From Sphingopyxis sp. JAI128 (GTDB lineage Bacteria; Pseudomonadota; Alphaproteobacteria; Sphingomonadales; Sphingomonadaceae), in the NCBI RefSeq assembly GCF_014207235.1, contig NZ_JACHDA010000008.1, positions 1 to 64,000 on the forward strand: a stretch of DNA of 64,000 nucleotides. Reading direction: 5' to 3'. This document shows, piece after piece, positions 55,941 through 64,000 of this stretch; position 1 is the first letter of the stretch; every line of letters starts with the position of its first letter. The position numbers and the translations under genes are program-made. Below the pieces are notes generated by a model, which was not told the origin of the DNA, did not search any database, and saw only the letters and a program-made list of their open reading frames with translations.

Positions 55941-57317
55941 TTACTTGCGCGGCGCGGCGATTGCAAGAGCGGCCGTCCGACCCATTTCGCGCTGCATCAA
56001 GAGCAGCAGGCCGGTCATCACGATCCAGCTCGACGTCGGCAGGACGGCGAAGAGCAGGTGCAGTTCGCGCGCCGCGGCCTTCCCGTTTTGCGGATCGAAC
56101 CCGACGAGGTCGAGCGCGGCGTAGCTGACGGCGATCGCGGCGGCGACGCCGAACTTTTGCATCAGGTTGAGCAGCGCGAACAGAAAGGCCGAACGACCGC
56201 GCCCGCACCGTTCGGCATCGCGCGGGATCAGGTCGGCGAGCATCGAATAGGTGAAGAGCAGGCCGACGAAACCGGTGCCCAGCGCCAGCGAAAAGCCCGC
56301 CGCCTGCCCCAGTCCGCGCGGTTCCTGCGCGAGCGTCGCGACCAGCAGCCCGGAAATCAGGAGTCCCATCACGATCATCATCGGCGGTTTTCCGAACCGG
56401 CGCGCCAGCAGCGTCCAGACCGGCGACGCCAACGCCCCGCCGACGAAGCTCGCAAAGAGCAGCACCGCGCTCTGCCCGTCGAGATCGAGCACCGCGGCGG
56501 CAAAGAATATGAACAGCGAAGTGAGCGACCCAAAGGCGAAGCTGTTGAGGAACTGGACGCCGAGCAGAAGCATCAGCGGCCGGAAGGACAGCGACACGCG
56601 GATTTCATGCCGCCAGCCGATGCCGGGTTCGGCGACGACATCACGCGGCGGGACGCGGCGGATCGCGAACAGCGCGATGGGCACCATCAGCAGGAACAGG
56701 CTGGCATAGGCCATGATCCGCCCCTGCAATCCGACCCCCGGGAACAGCAATTGCGCCGCCGCCGGCGCGGCGAAGGCCAGGATCAGCGCGATCTTCGCAA
56801 ACCAGTCGCGCATGCCGTAAAGCAGGGCGCTGTCCGCTGGGGAGCGCACGAGCGCCGATCCCCATGACAGCTGCGCGACCTCGTAAAGGCTGTAGCTCGA
56901 ATAGAAGAGCACCATCATCAGAAAGAGCGCGGCAAAGGGAAGCTGGTCGCCGACAGTCACCAGCGCGAACAGCAGCAGCGACAAGGGAAGCAGCGCGACC
57001 AGCATCCAGCGCCGGTGTGCGCCGACGCCCGTTCGCACCCGGTCGACCATCGTACCAATCAGCGGATCGACGATACCGTCCCATATCGTCGTCAGCGAAA
57101 AGAGCAGTCCGACGAGCGCCACCGGAATCGCCCCGCCCGCCGCGATATAGGGTGGCAGGTAGACGCTGAACGGCAGGCCGAGGATCACTGTCGGCCCCGC
57201 GGTCGCGGCATAGGCGGCCACCGTCCGCGGGCGCAGAGCGGCGGTATCGGCGACCGGTGCGGCCGATGGCAGGGCGGTGCTGGCCAGAATGCGACACTCC
57301 CGAAACGGAGGCCGCAA
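55941..57317 (-). CDS. MFS_2/GPH-type sugar transporter
   Basis: An up to 458-residue transporter with twelve hydrophobic helices. LPFSVYLPPYIAAGGAIPVA, then DGIVDPLIGTMVDRVRTGVG and ALLYGMRDWFAKIALILAF match the glycoside-pentoside-hexuronide (MFS_2) family, including the DP-GxxDR loop. The substrate is unknown. There is no ATG near the N-terminus: TTG 57317 gives the full frame and GTG 57221 would start just before helix 1. It is 86 bp downstream of the TetR gene and may be under its control. Confidence 0.85.
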   Translation of the reverse strand: MRPPFRECRILASTALPSAAPVADTAALRPRTVAAYAATAGPTVILGLPFSVYLPPYIAAGGAIPVALVGLLFSLTTIWDGIVDPLIGTMVDRVRTGVGAHRRWMLVALLPLSLLLFALVTVGDQLPFAALFLMMVLFYSSYSLYEVAQLSWGSALVRSPADSALLYGMRDWFAKIALILAFAAPAAAQLLFPGVGLQGRIMAYASLFLLMVPIALFAIRRVPPRDVVAEPGIGWRHEIRVSLSFRPLMLLLGVQFLNSFAFGSLTSLFIFFAAAVLDLDGQSAVLLFASFVGGALASPVWTLLARRFGKPPMMIVMGLLISGLLVATLAQEPRGLGQAAGFSLALGTGFVGLLFTYSMLADLIPRDAERCGRGRSAFLFALLNLMQKFGVAAAIAVSYAALDLVGFDPQNGKAAARELHLLFAVLPTSSWIVMTGLLLLMQREMGRTAALAIAAPRK

Positions 57318-57403
57318 GCTTTCAGTTATTTACAACCATGTCAACAGGCTGATGGTGCTGGGATGCTGGCGCATTTTAACGAGCGGCGCATGATTTTGCT
57401 CAC

Positions 57404-58039
57404 CTAACGAATCTGGAAATGCGAAAGGAACGGCTGGAGCCGCCAGTCGATCTGTTCGGCGTCCAGCCATTCGACCTCGATCCCCATCAACGTATTCAGC
57501 ATCGAGTCGCCGACGACGATATCGAAGAACAGGCGCGCGGCGGCGTCGGGGCGGTCGATCGCGGCCTTTCCGGTGACCGCCCATTCGGCGAACAGGTCGA
57601 TCAATTCCTCGAGCGCGGGCACATGAAGGTCGAGGTAGATTTGCATTGCGAATTCATGATCGCGCAAACTTTCGGAGATCAGCATGCGCATCAACGCAAC
57701 GGCGTGCGGCGATTCCATCAGCTCTTTCTGGCGATGCGCATAGCGTTTCAGGATTTCGACGCTCGACAATCCCTTCGTCGCATCGTCGTCGAACGAACGG
57801 AGCATCGCTTCGTCACACCAGCGCGTCGCGATCGCGCGGAGCAGTCCCTGCTTGTTGCCGAACAGTTCGTACAGCGTGGCGAGCGAGCCTCCCGACCGCT
57901 TGACGATTTCCGCCAGGCTGGTGCGTTCATAGCCCTGTTCGAGGAACAGCGACTCCGCCGCGTCGAGGATCGCGCTTAGCCGCCGCTTGCGCGGCGACAG
58001 CCTATCTATCTGACATATATCCGATTCCGGCGTGCCCAA
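57404..58039 (-). CDS. TetR/AcrR-family repressor of the RND operon
   Basis: A 211-residue regulator: ILDAAESLFLEQGYERTSLA, then EIVKRSGGSLATLYELFGNK as the HTH, and a helical ligand-binding domain (ELMESPHAVALMRMLISESL). It is divergent from the efflux operon, and a 16-bp perfect palindrome lies in the 110-bp gap, the usual arrangement for local repressors of RND pumps. Confidence 0.92.
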   Translation of the reverse strand: MGTPESDICQIDRLSPRKRRLSAILDAAESLFLEQGYERTSLAEIVKRSGGSLATLYELFGNKQGLLRAIATRWCDEAMLRSFDDDATKGLSSVEILKRYAHRQKELMESPHAVALMRMLISESLRDHEFAMQIYLDLHVPALEELIDLFAEWAVTGKAAIDRPDAAARLFFDIVVGDSMLNTLMGIEVEWLDAEQIDWRLQPFLSHFQIR

Positions 58040-58066
58040 TCGAAGATCCTCTCACTTGCTCTTTTT

Positions 58067-58082
58067 TGTAATTTAAATTACA
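58067..58082. promoter_or_regulatory. Perfect 16-bp palindrome, probable TetR operator
   Basis: TGTAATTTAAATTACA is its own reverse complement and lies between the divergent tetR and RND adaptor genes, where a repressor would block both promoters. AT-richness contrasts with the surrounding GC-rich sequence. Confidence 0.75.
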
Positions 58083-58149
58083 CGGCCACTCAGCGCAAGC
58101 GTTTGCGCAAATACAGCTCCCGCACAACTGCGATTTTTCAGGGGTCCTT

Positions 58150-59304
58150 ATGAGTCGCTTTCGTCCTCTCGGCTGCGCCGCCGGCGCCGCGCTGGCCCTG
58201 TTGCTGGCTTCCTGCTCTTCGGAAGCGCCGCCCGCACCGCCGCCACCCGAGGTGAACATCGTCACGATCCGGACGCAGGCCGTCCCGAACGTGATCGAAC
58301 TGCCCGGCCGCGTGCAGGCCTATCGCACGTCCGAAGTCCGCGCCCGCGTCAACGGCATCGTCGAACGCCGCCTGTTCGACGAGGGCAGCTTCGTTCGCGC
58401 CGGGACCCCGCTGTTCCGGATCGATCCACGCGAGCTGATCGCCACCGCCAATGCCGCCCGCGCGCAGCTCGCGCGGGCGCAGGCGACGGCGGCCAATGCA
58501 CGGCAGGTCGTCGGCCGCTATCAGCCGCTGCTCGCCGACCAGGCGATCGGGAAGCAGGAATATGACGCCGCGGTCGCCGCGCAGCGCACCGCCGAGGCCG
58601 ATGTGCAGCAGGCACAGGCCAATCTGGAATCGGCGCGCCTCAACCTTGGCTATGCGTCGGTCACGGCGCCGATTTCCGGCCGCGCCCGCCGCGCCGAGGT
58701 CACCGAAGGCGCACTGGTCAGCGCCGGGCAAGGCACGCTGCTCACGACCATCGAACAGATCGACCGCGTTTACGTCAATTTCGGCCAGTCGAGTTCGGAC
58801 CTGCTCGCGACCCGCCGCGACATGGGGTCGGGCAAGGTCAGCGCGCCGCAGCTCGAACGCGTCGAGGTCCAGTTGATCCTCGAGGACGGCAGCGCCTATC
58901 CGGTCATCGGCCATCTCGACTTCCTCGACCTGTCGATCGACGAAGCGACGGGCACCGCGGCGCTGCGCGCCGAATTCCCGAACCCGAACTCGGCCCTCTT
59001 GCCCGGCCAGTTCGTGCGCGCGCGCATCTTCGCCGGCAACCGCGCCGATGGTGTTCTGATCCCGCAACGCGCGGTCAAGCTGGCGGCCGACAATGCCAGC
59101 GTCATGGTGCTCGACGCCAAGAATGTCGCGACCCCGCGCCCGGTCAAGCTCGGCACGATGGTCGCCGGCCAATGGGCGATCCTCGACGGGCTCAAACCCG
59201 GCGACCGGGTGATCGTCGATGGATTGCAAAAAGTGCAGCCCGGCCAGCCGGTGCGCGTCGCTCAGCCCAAGGGAACCGCCTCCACCCCCCCGGCAAAGCG
59301 CTGA
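58150..59304 (+). CDS. RND efflux periplasmic adaptor (membrane fusion) lipoprotein
   Basis: A 384-residue AcrA/MexA-type adaptor. The signal LALLLASC has a lipobox cysteine, giving an inner-membrane lipoprotein. ELPGRVQAYRTSEVRARVNG with IVERRLFDEGSFVRAGTPLF is the lipoyl domain, the alpha hairpin spans about 95-165 (AQLARAQATAANARQVVGRY), and the beta-barrel/membrane-proximal domain ends with LKPGDRVIVDGLQKVQPGQP. It links the pump to the channel. First gene of the efflux operon. Confidence 0.96.
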   Translation: MSRFRPLGCAAGAALALLLASCSSEAPPAPPPPEVNIVTIRTQAVPNVIELPGRVQAYRTSEVRARVNGIVERRLFDEGSFVRAGTPLFRIDPRELIATANAARAQLARAQATAANARQVVGRYQPLLADQAIGKQEYDAAVAAQRTAEADVQQAQANLESARLNLGYASVTAPISGRARRAEVTEGALVSAGQGTLLTTIEQIDRVYVNFGQSSSDLLATRRDMGSGKVSAPQLERVEVQLILEDGSAYPVIGHLDFLDLSIDEATGTAALRAEFPNPNSALLPGQFVRARIFAGNRADGVLIPQRAVKLAADNASVMVLDAKNVATPRPVKLGTMVAGQWAILDGLKPGDRVIVDGLQKVQPGQPVRVAQPKGTASTPPAKR

Positions 59305-59310
59305 TCCGAC

Positions 59311-62300
59311 ATGACCCCCCGCTTCTTCATCGACCGGCCCATTTTCTCCTGGGTCATCGCCATCGGCATTCTACTCGCCGGGATCATCGCGCTACGCAGC
59401 CTGCCCGTCGAACAATATCCGTCGGTCGCGCCGCCGTCGCTGACGATCGGCGTCACCTATCCGGGCGCCGACGCCAGCACGCTCGAACAGAATGTCACGC
59501 AGGTCATCGAGCAGGAACTGAACGGGGTCGAGGGCTTCCTCTACATGGCCTCGACCAGCGAATCGAACGGCACCGCGTCGATCACCCTGACCTTCGAGGC
59601 CGGGACCGACATCGACAATGCGCAGATGGAAGTGCAGAACCGCCTGCGCCGCGTCGAGCAGCGGCTGCCCGAAGATGTGCGTCGGCAGGGCATTTCGGTG
59701 ACCGAGGCCAATTCGGGCTTCCTGCTCATCGTCGCGATCACGTCGAAGAGCGGCAACACCGACCCGATGGAGGTCAACAATTTCGCGAACACGCGCGTGC
59801 TCGACGAGCTCCGCCGCGTGAACGGCGTCGGCAACGTTCAGGCCTTTGCCCCCGAATATGCAATGCGCATCTGGCTCGATCCGCAGAAGCTCGCGTCCTA
59901 TAACCTCTCCGCCGCCGAGGCCTTGGGCGCGGTGCAGGAACAGAATAGCCAGACGCCAGGCGGCCAGCTCGGCGACCAACCTATCGCCAAGGGCGCGCAG
60001 CTCAACGCTGTGATCACGACGCAGGGCCGCTTCACCAAGCCCGAGCAGTTCGAAAGCATCATCCTGCGCGCCAATCCCGACGGTTCGGCGGTGACGCTGG
60101 GCGACGTCGGGCGCGTCGAATTGGGCGCGGCGAGTTATCTCTTTTCATCCGAACTCAACGGCAAGCCGATGGCGGGCCTTGCAGTCCAGCTGACCCCGGG
60201 GGCCAATGCGCTGTCGACCGCCGAGGGCATTCGCGCCCGGATGGATGAGCTGTCGAAAGGCTTTCCGCCCGACATCACCTGGTCGATCCCTTACGACACC
60301 ACGCCCTTCATCAGCCTGTCGATCGAGGAGGTCGTAAAGACGCTGGGCGAGGCGATGCTGCTCGTCTTCCTCGTCATGTTCCTCTTCCTCCAGAACTGGC
60401 GCGCGACGGTGATCCCGACCGTGGTCGTTCCGATCGCGCTCGCGGGTGCGTGCCTCGGCCTCTGGATGTTCGGATTCTCGATCAACGTGCTGACCTTGTT
60501 CGGCATGGTGCTTGCGATCGGCATCCTCGTCGACGATGCGATCGTCGTGATCGAAAATGTCGAGCGCATCATGAACGAGGAGCATCTGCCGCCTTATGAG
60601 GCGACAGTGAAGGCAATGGGGCAGATTACCTCGGCGATCATCGGCATCACGCTGGTGCTGATCGCGGTGTTTATCCCGATGGCCTTCTTCCCCGGATCGA
60701 CCGGCGGCATCTATCGCCAATTTTCGATGACGCTCGCGATCTCGATCGCCTTTTCGGCGCTACTCGCGCTCACACTGACCCCGGCGCTTTGCGCGACGCT
60801 TTTGAAGCCGCACGACAATAGCGAGCGCAAGGGGCGGATCGGCGCGTTTTTTGATCGGTTCTTCGGCCGCTTCAACGACTGGTTCGGACGTACGACCGAC
60901 CGTTATCAGGGTGGCGTCGGCAAGATGCTCGCGGCACCGCTACGCTGGCTCGGCGTTTTTGGGGCGATGGTCGCGGTGACGGCTTTGCTGTTTTTCCGCC
61001 TGCCGGGATCCTTCCTGCCGCAGGAAGATCAGGGCTATCTGATCACCGTCATCCAGGCACCGCCAGGCGCGACGACGCAGCGCACCAACGAGGCGACGAA
61101 GCAGGTCAAGGCCTTCTTCGCCGAACAGCCGCAGGTCGCCAATGTCGTGTCGGTCAACGGCTTCAGCTTCTTTGGACAGGGCCAGGCGAACGCGATCATG
61201 TTCACCCCGCTCAAACCCTGGGACGAACGCAAGGCCGAAGGCGATGGCGCCGATGCGATCGCGGGCAAGGCAATGGGCGCGTTCATGGGGATCAAGGAGG
61301 CGTTCGTCTTTTCACTGAGCCCGCCGTCGATTCCCGAACTCGGCACGTCGAGCGGCTTCACCTTCAAGCTGCAGGATCGCGGTGGCAACGGGCGCGACGC
61401 GCTGGTCGCCGCGCGCAACCAGATGCTCGGCGGCGCGATGCAGAGCAAGCTGCTCGCCAATGTCCGCCCCGAGGGGCAGGAGGATGCGCCTGTGCTGAAG
61501 GTCGATATCGACCGCATCCAGGCGCGCGCGCTCGGCCTGTCGATCGGCGACGTCAATGCGACGCTCGCGATCAGCTTTGGCAGCGCCTATGCCAACGACT
61601 TCACCCGCGAGGGCCGCGTGCTGCGCGTGCTGCTCCAGGCCGATGCCGCGAGCCGCATGACGCCGCAGGACGTGCTCGACCTGCGCGTGCGCAGCGCGAA
61701 CGGCGACATGGTTCCCTTCGGTTCGTTCAGCAAGGCCGAATGGTCGGCCGAGGCGCCGCAGCTCCAGCGCTATAACGGCTATCCCGCGATGACGATTTCG
61801 GGCGAGCCCGCACCGGGCCAATCGACGGGCGAGGCGATGGCCGAGATGGAGCGGCTCGCGTCGCAGTTGCCCGCGGGTTTCGCCTTTGAATGGACGGGCA
61901 TTTCGTACGAAGAAAAGCAGTCGGCGGGCCAGATCGGCATGCTGCTCGGCCTGTCGCTCGTCGTCGTTTTCCTGTTGCTCGCGGCGCTTTACGAAAGCTG
62001 GTCGGTGCCCGTCGCGGTGCTGCTGGTGGTGCCACTGGGCGTGCTTGGCGCCGTGCTCTTTTCGATGCTGCGCGGGCTGTCGGCGGACATTTATTTCAAC
62101 GTCGGGCTGATCACGATCATCGGCTTGGCGGCGAAGAATGCGATCCTGATCGTCGAATTCGCGATCGAGCAGGAAGCCGAGGGCAAGCCGACGCTCGACG
62201 CGGTGATGGAAGCGGTCAAGCTGCGCCTGCGCCCGATCATCATGACCAGCCTCGCCTTCATCCTGGGCATGGTGCCGCTCGTCATCGCGAGCGGAGCGGG

Positions 62301-62475
62301 CGCGGCCAGCCGCATCGCGGTCGGATCGGGCGTGATGGGCGGGATGATCGCCGCGACGTTGCTCGGCATCTTCTTCATTCCGCTCTTCTATCTGTCGGTG
62401 CGCAAATGGCTGAGCCGCAAGCGCCCCCCCGCCCCTGCCGAGAAAGGCCATCATGAGGAACCCGGCCATGCGTAA
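59311..62475 (+). CDS. RND-family multidrug efflux pump (AcrB/MexB-like)
   Basis: A 1054-residue HAE1-type transporter. MTPRFFIDRPIFSWVIAIGI starts the classical N-terminus. The TM4 proton relay motif GMVLAIGILVDDAIVVIENV contains the adjacent acidic pair. Later EQSAGQIGMLLGLSLVVVFL-like and LIVEFAIEQEAEGKPTLDAV segments complete the second half, and porter-domain blocks such as NGVGNVQAFAPEYAMRIWLD are present. It likely exports multiple drugs; substrate range unknown. It is 6 bp after the adaptor. Confidence 0.97.
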   Translation: MTPRFFIDRPIFSWVIAIGILLAGIIALRSLPVEQYPSVAPPSLTIGVTYPGADASTLEQNVTQVIEQELNGVEGFLYMASTSESNGTASITLTFEAGTDIDNAQMEVQNRLRRVEQRLPEDVRRQGISVTEANSGFLLIVAITSKSGNTDPMEVNNFANTRVLDELRRVNGVGNVQAFAPEYAMRIWLDPQKLASYNLSAAEALGAVQEQNSQTPGGQLGDQPIAKGAQLNAVITTQGRFTKPEQFESIILRANPDGSAVTLGDVGRVELGAASYLFSSELNGKPMAGLAVQLTPGANALSTAEGIRARMDELSKGFPPDITWSIPYDTTPFISLSIEEVVKTLGEAMLLVFLVMFLFLQNWRATVIPTVVVPIALAGACLGLWMFGFSINVLTLFGMVLAIGILVDDAIVVIENVERIMNEEHLPPYEATVKAMGQITSAIIGITLVLIAVFIPMAFFPGSTGGIYRQFSMTLAISIAFSALLALTLTPALCATLLKPHDNSERKGRIGAFFDRFFGRFNDWFGRTTDRYQGGVGKMLAAPLRWLGVFGAMVAVTALLFFRLPGSFLPQEDQGYLITVIQAPPGATTQRTNEATKQVKAFFAEQPQVANVVSVNGFSFFGQGQANAIMFTPLKPWDERKAEGDGADAIAGKAMGAFMGIKEAFVFSLSPPSIPELGTSSGFTFKLQDRGGNGRDALVAARNQMLGGAMQSKLLANVRPEGQEDAPVLKVDIDRIQARALGLSIGDVNATLAISFGSAYANDFTREGRVLRVLLQADAASRMTPQDVLDLRVRSANGDMVPFGSFSKAEWSAEAPQLQRYNGYPAMTISGEPAPGQSTGEAMAEMERLASQLPAGFAFEWTGISYEEKQSAGQIGMLLGLSLVVVFLLLAALYESWSVPVAVLLVVPLGVLGAVLFSMLRGLSADIYFNVGLITIIGLAAKNAILIVEFAIEQEAEGKPTLDAVMEAVKLRLRPIIMTSLAFILGMVPLVIASGAGAASRIAVGSGVMGGMIAATLLGIFFIPLFYLSVRKWLSRKRPPAPAEKGHHEEPGHA

Positions 62476-63868
62476 CCTCATCGCGCTGCTCGCGGCGACG
62501 ACGCTTGCCGGATGCGTCAACATGGCGCCGCAACACGAGCGTCCGCCGCTCTCGACCGCCGCCGACTATCCGGCCGAGTTCGCGGGCGACGTGACGCTGG
62601 GACAGCGGGCGAACGAGGTCGCATGGCGCGACTTCTTCGCCGACCCCCAGCTCGAGGTGCTGATCGAACAGGCGATCGCACGCAATCGCGACCTCGCCGT
62701 CGCGGTCGCGCAGATCGAGGAAGCGCGCGGCCTATACCGCATCCAGGCGGCGGACCGCCTGCCGACCGTGGGCGCAAGCGCCGACGCGGCGCGGACGCGC
62801 GGGCCGTCGCTGACGGCACCGGGCCCCGACACGACGAACCGCTATTCGCTCGGGGTCGGCGTGACCTCGTTCGAGCTCGATTTCTGGGGGCGGGTCAAGA
62901 ATCTGTCCGAAGCGGCGCGCAGCCAGTATCTCGCGACCGAAGCGGCCGAACGCGCCTTCCGCCTGACGCTCGTCCGCGACGTCGCGTCGACCTATTTCGC
63001 TTCGCGCGGCGCCGAGGAGCAGATTGAGCTCGCCGAAGCGACGGTGACGAGCCGCAAGGAAGGACTGCGCATCGCCAAGCGCCGGCTCGACGCCGGGGTT
63101 ACCTCGGCACTCGATTATCGCCAGTCCGAAACATTGCTGACGCAAGCCGAGACGCAGCTTGCCAGCCTGAAGCTCGGCAAGGCGCAGGCCGACAATTTCC
63201 TCGCCGTGCTGACGGGTGGCCCGGTGACGGGCCCCCTGCCCGCGCCGCTGCCGCTCGTCGCGCAGGGAAAGTCGCCGACACTGACCGCGGGCCTGCCGTC
63301 GGACCTGCTCGTCGCGCGTCCCGACATCGTCGCGGCCGAGGAACGGCTGCGCGCTGCCCGCGCCAATGTCGGCGCGGCGCGCGCCGCCTTTTTCCCGTCG
63401 ATTTCGCTGACCGGTAATCTGGGTTTCGCGTCGGGGTCGCTCGACAATCTGTTCAGCGACGACGGCTTCGGCTGGAGCTTCGGTCCGTCGATCACGCTGC
63501 CAATCTTCGATTTCGGGCGCAACAAGGGCAATCTGACCGTCGCCGAGGCGCGCGAGAATATCGCCGTCGCGACCTATGAACGCACCGTGCAGGGCGCGTT
63601 CCGCGAAGTCGCGGACGCGCTGGCCGGGCGCCGCTACCTTGCCGAGCAGGTCGACGCGCAGGAGCGCGGGACCGAAGCGACGCGGCGCATCGCCGACCTT
63701 GCGCGCAAGCGGTATCGCGAGGGGGTCTCGACCTATCTCGAAGTGCTCGACGCCGAACGCAATCTGTTCGCGTCGGAACAGACGCTGATCGAACTCCGCC
63801 GGGCGCAGGTCGACAATCTGGTGACGCTCTATGTCGCGCTCGGCGGTGGGCTGGTCGAGCGCCGCTGA
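62468..63868 (+). CDS. Outer-membrane efflux channel lipoprotein (OprM/TolC family)
   Basis: A 466-residue NodT-type channel. The lipobox is TTLAGC near residue 16. WRDFFADPQLEVLIEQAIAR with NRDLAVAVAQIEEARGLYRI is typical of the OprM family, and the second repeat begins GLPSDLLVARPDIVAAEERL RAARANVGAARAAFFPSISL. The C-terminal FDFGRNKGNLTVAEA closes the barrel part. It overlaps the pump gene by 8 bp, completing a tripartite system. Confidence 0.94.
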   Translation: MRNLIALLAATTLAGCVNMAPQHERPPLSTAADYPAEFAGDVTLGQRANEVAWRDFFADPQLEVLIEQAIARNRDLAVAVAQIEEARGLYRIQAADRLPTVGASADAARTRGPSLTAPGPDTTNRYSLGVGVTSFELDFWGRVKNLSEAARSQYLATEAAERAFRLTLVRDVASTYFASRGAEEQIELAEATVTSRKEGLRIAKRRLDAGVTSALDYRQSETLLTQAETQLASLKLGKAQADNFLAVLTGGPVTGPLPAPLPLVAQGKSPTLTAGLPSDLLVARPDIVAAEERLRAARANVGAARAAFFPSISLTGNLGFASGSLDNLFSDDGFGWSFGPSITLPIFDFGRNKGNLTVAEARENIAVATYERTVQGAFREVADALAGRRYLAEQVDAQERGTEATRRIADLARKRYREGVSTYLEVLDAERNLFASEQTLIELRRAQVDNLVTLYVALGGGLVERR

Positions 63869-63886
63869 TCGCGGCGCCCGGCCGGT

Positions 63887-64000
63887 TCAGCGCGCCACCG
63901 CCATCGCGGGCAGCCCCGATCCGGCGTTCGTCAACTCGCGCTCGGCCTGCGTGAATCCATAAGCGGGGACGATCGCGCCATCGCGGTCGGAAACCTCGTT
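63887..64000 (-). CDS. C-terminal fragment of an unidentified protein (runs off the window)
   Basis: Thirty-seven codons and a stop, reading NEVSDRDGAIVPAYGFTQAE then RELTNAGSGLPAMAVAR. The rest lies beyond position 64000. It is convergent with the efflux channel gene, 18 bp away. The fragment is too short to assign a family; coding status rests on the codon pattern and an open frame to the edge. Confidence 0.5.
   Translation of the reverse strand, partial: NEVSDRDGAIVPAYGFTQAERELTNAGSGLPAMAVAR

Overview
The window is GC-rich chromosomal DNA from an alphaproteobacterium. The protein families and gene pairings (class II DAHP synthase, aroQ-accB-accC, DUF2975 with an XRE regulator, PadR with DUF2218, a carotenoid oxygenase, and the C-terminally frameshifted secreted protein near 24.6 kb) fit the Sphingomonadales, most likely a Sphingopyxis-like strain. 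That placement comes from recognising families, not from a search. I see no tRNA or rRNA genes, CRISPR array, phage, transposase or plasmid functions. Most of the window is core metabolism and housekeeping with a few accessory patches.

Layout. 0-12 kb: single genes and small operons: class II DAHP synthase (shikimate entry), a CNB-domain protein, an ArsC-like reductase with glpQ, an aspartic protease, ygfZ, pyrC, rarD, a glycine-zipper protein, a GNAT/DUF1330 pair, and csbD behind a match to the general-stress (EcfG) promoter. 12-17 kb: a minus-strand thiazole operon (thiS, VOC protein, thiG, nucleotidyltransferase, amidohydrolase) opposite aroQ-accB-accC (dehydroquinase and two acetyl-CoA carboxylase subunits). 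16.5-24.3 kb: two L,D-transpeptidases, arsC, a spermidine-synthase-like methyltransferase, a YegD-type Hsp70, recF, and a small PspC operon behind a near-perfect sigma-54 promoter.

24.3-56 kb holds the transcription/translation block, all on the minus strand and broken into pieces: secE-nusG | tesB | rplK-rplA | 6 kb | rplJ-rplL | 12 kb | rpoB - 60-codon membrane protein - rpoC. In most bacteria these genes are contiguous. The spacers carry ccmA-ccmB, phhB, an APC permease, PadR/DUF2218, a GGDEF protein, a carotenoid oxygenase with its TetR, a nucleotidyltransferase plus ATP-grasp pair, a DUF2384/DUF3892 accessory cassette and a DUF2975/XRE membrane operon. Each core piece appears to have acquired its own promoter and terminator; rpoBC has a clear TTGACA-17-TATATG promoter.

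56-64 kb: an MFS transporter, a TetR repressor with a 16-bp perfect palindrome in its divergent control region, and a complete tripartite RND efflux operon (adaptor, inner-membrane pump, outer-membrane channel).

Recurrent small elements: a palindrome of the form CCTCCC-TGTGGC-n-GCCATG-GGGAGG occurs five times, twice as part of a larger nested ~130-bp inverted repeat, and one copy of a second alphaproteobacterial palindrome (CCGGACTTGATCCGG type) lies beside it. Two genes show apparent frame disruption: the PadR gene at a G10 tract and a secreted protein near 24.35 kb.
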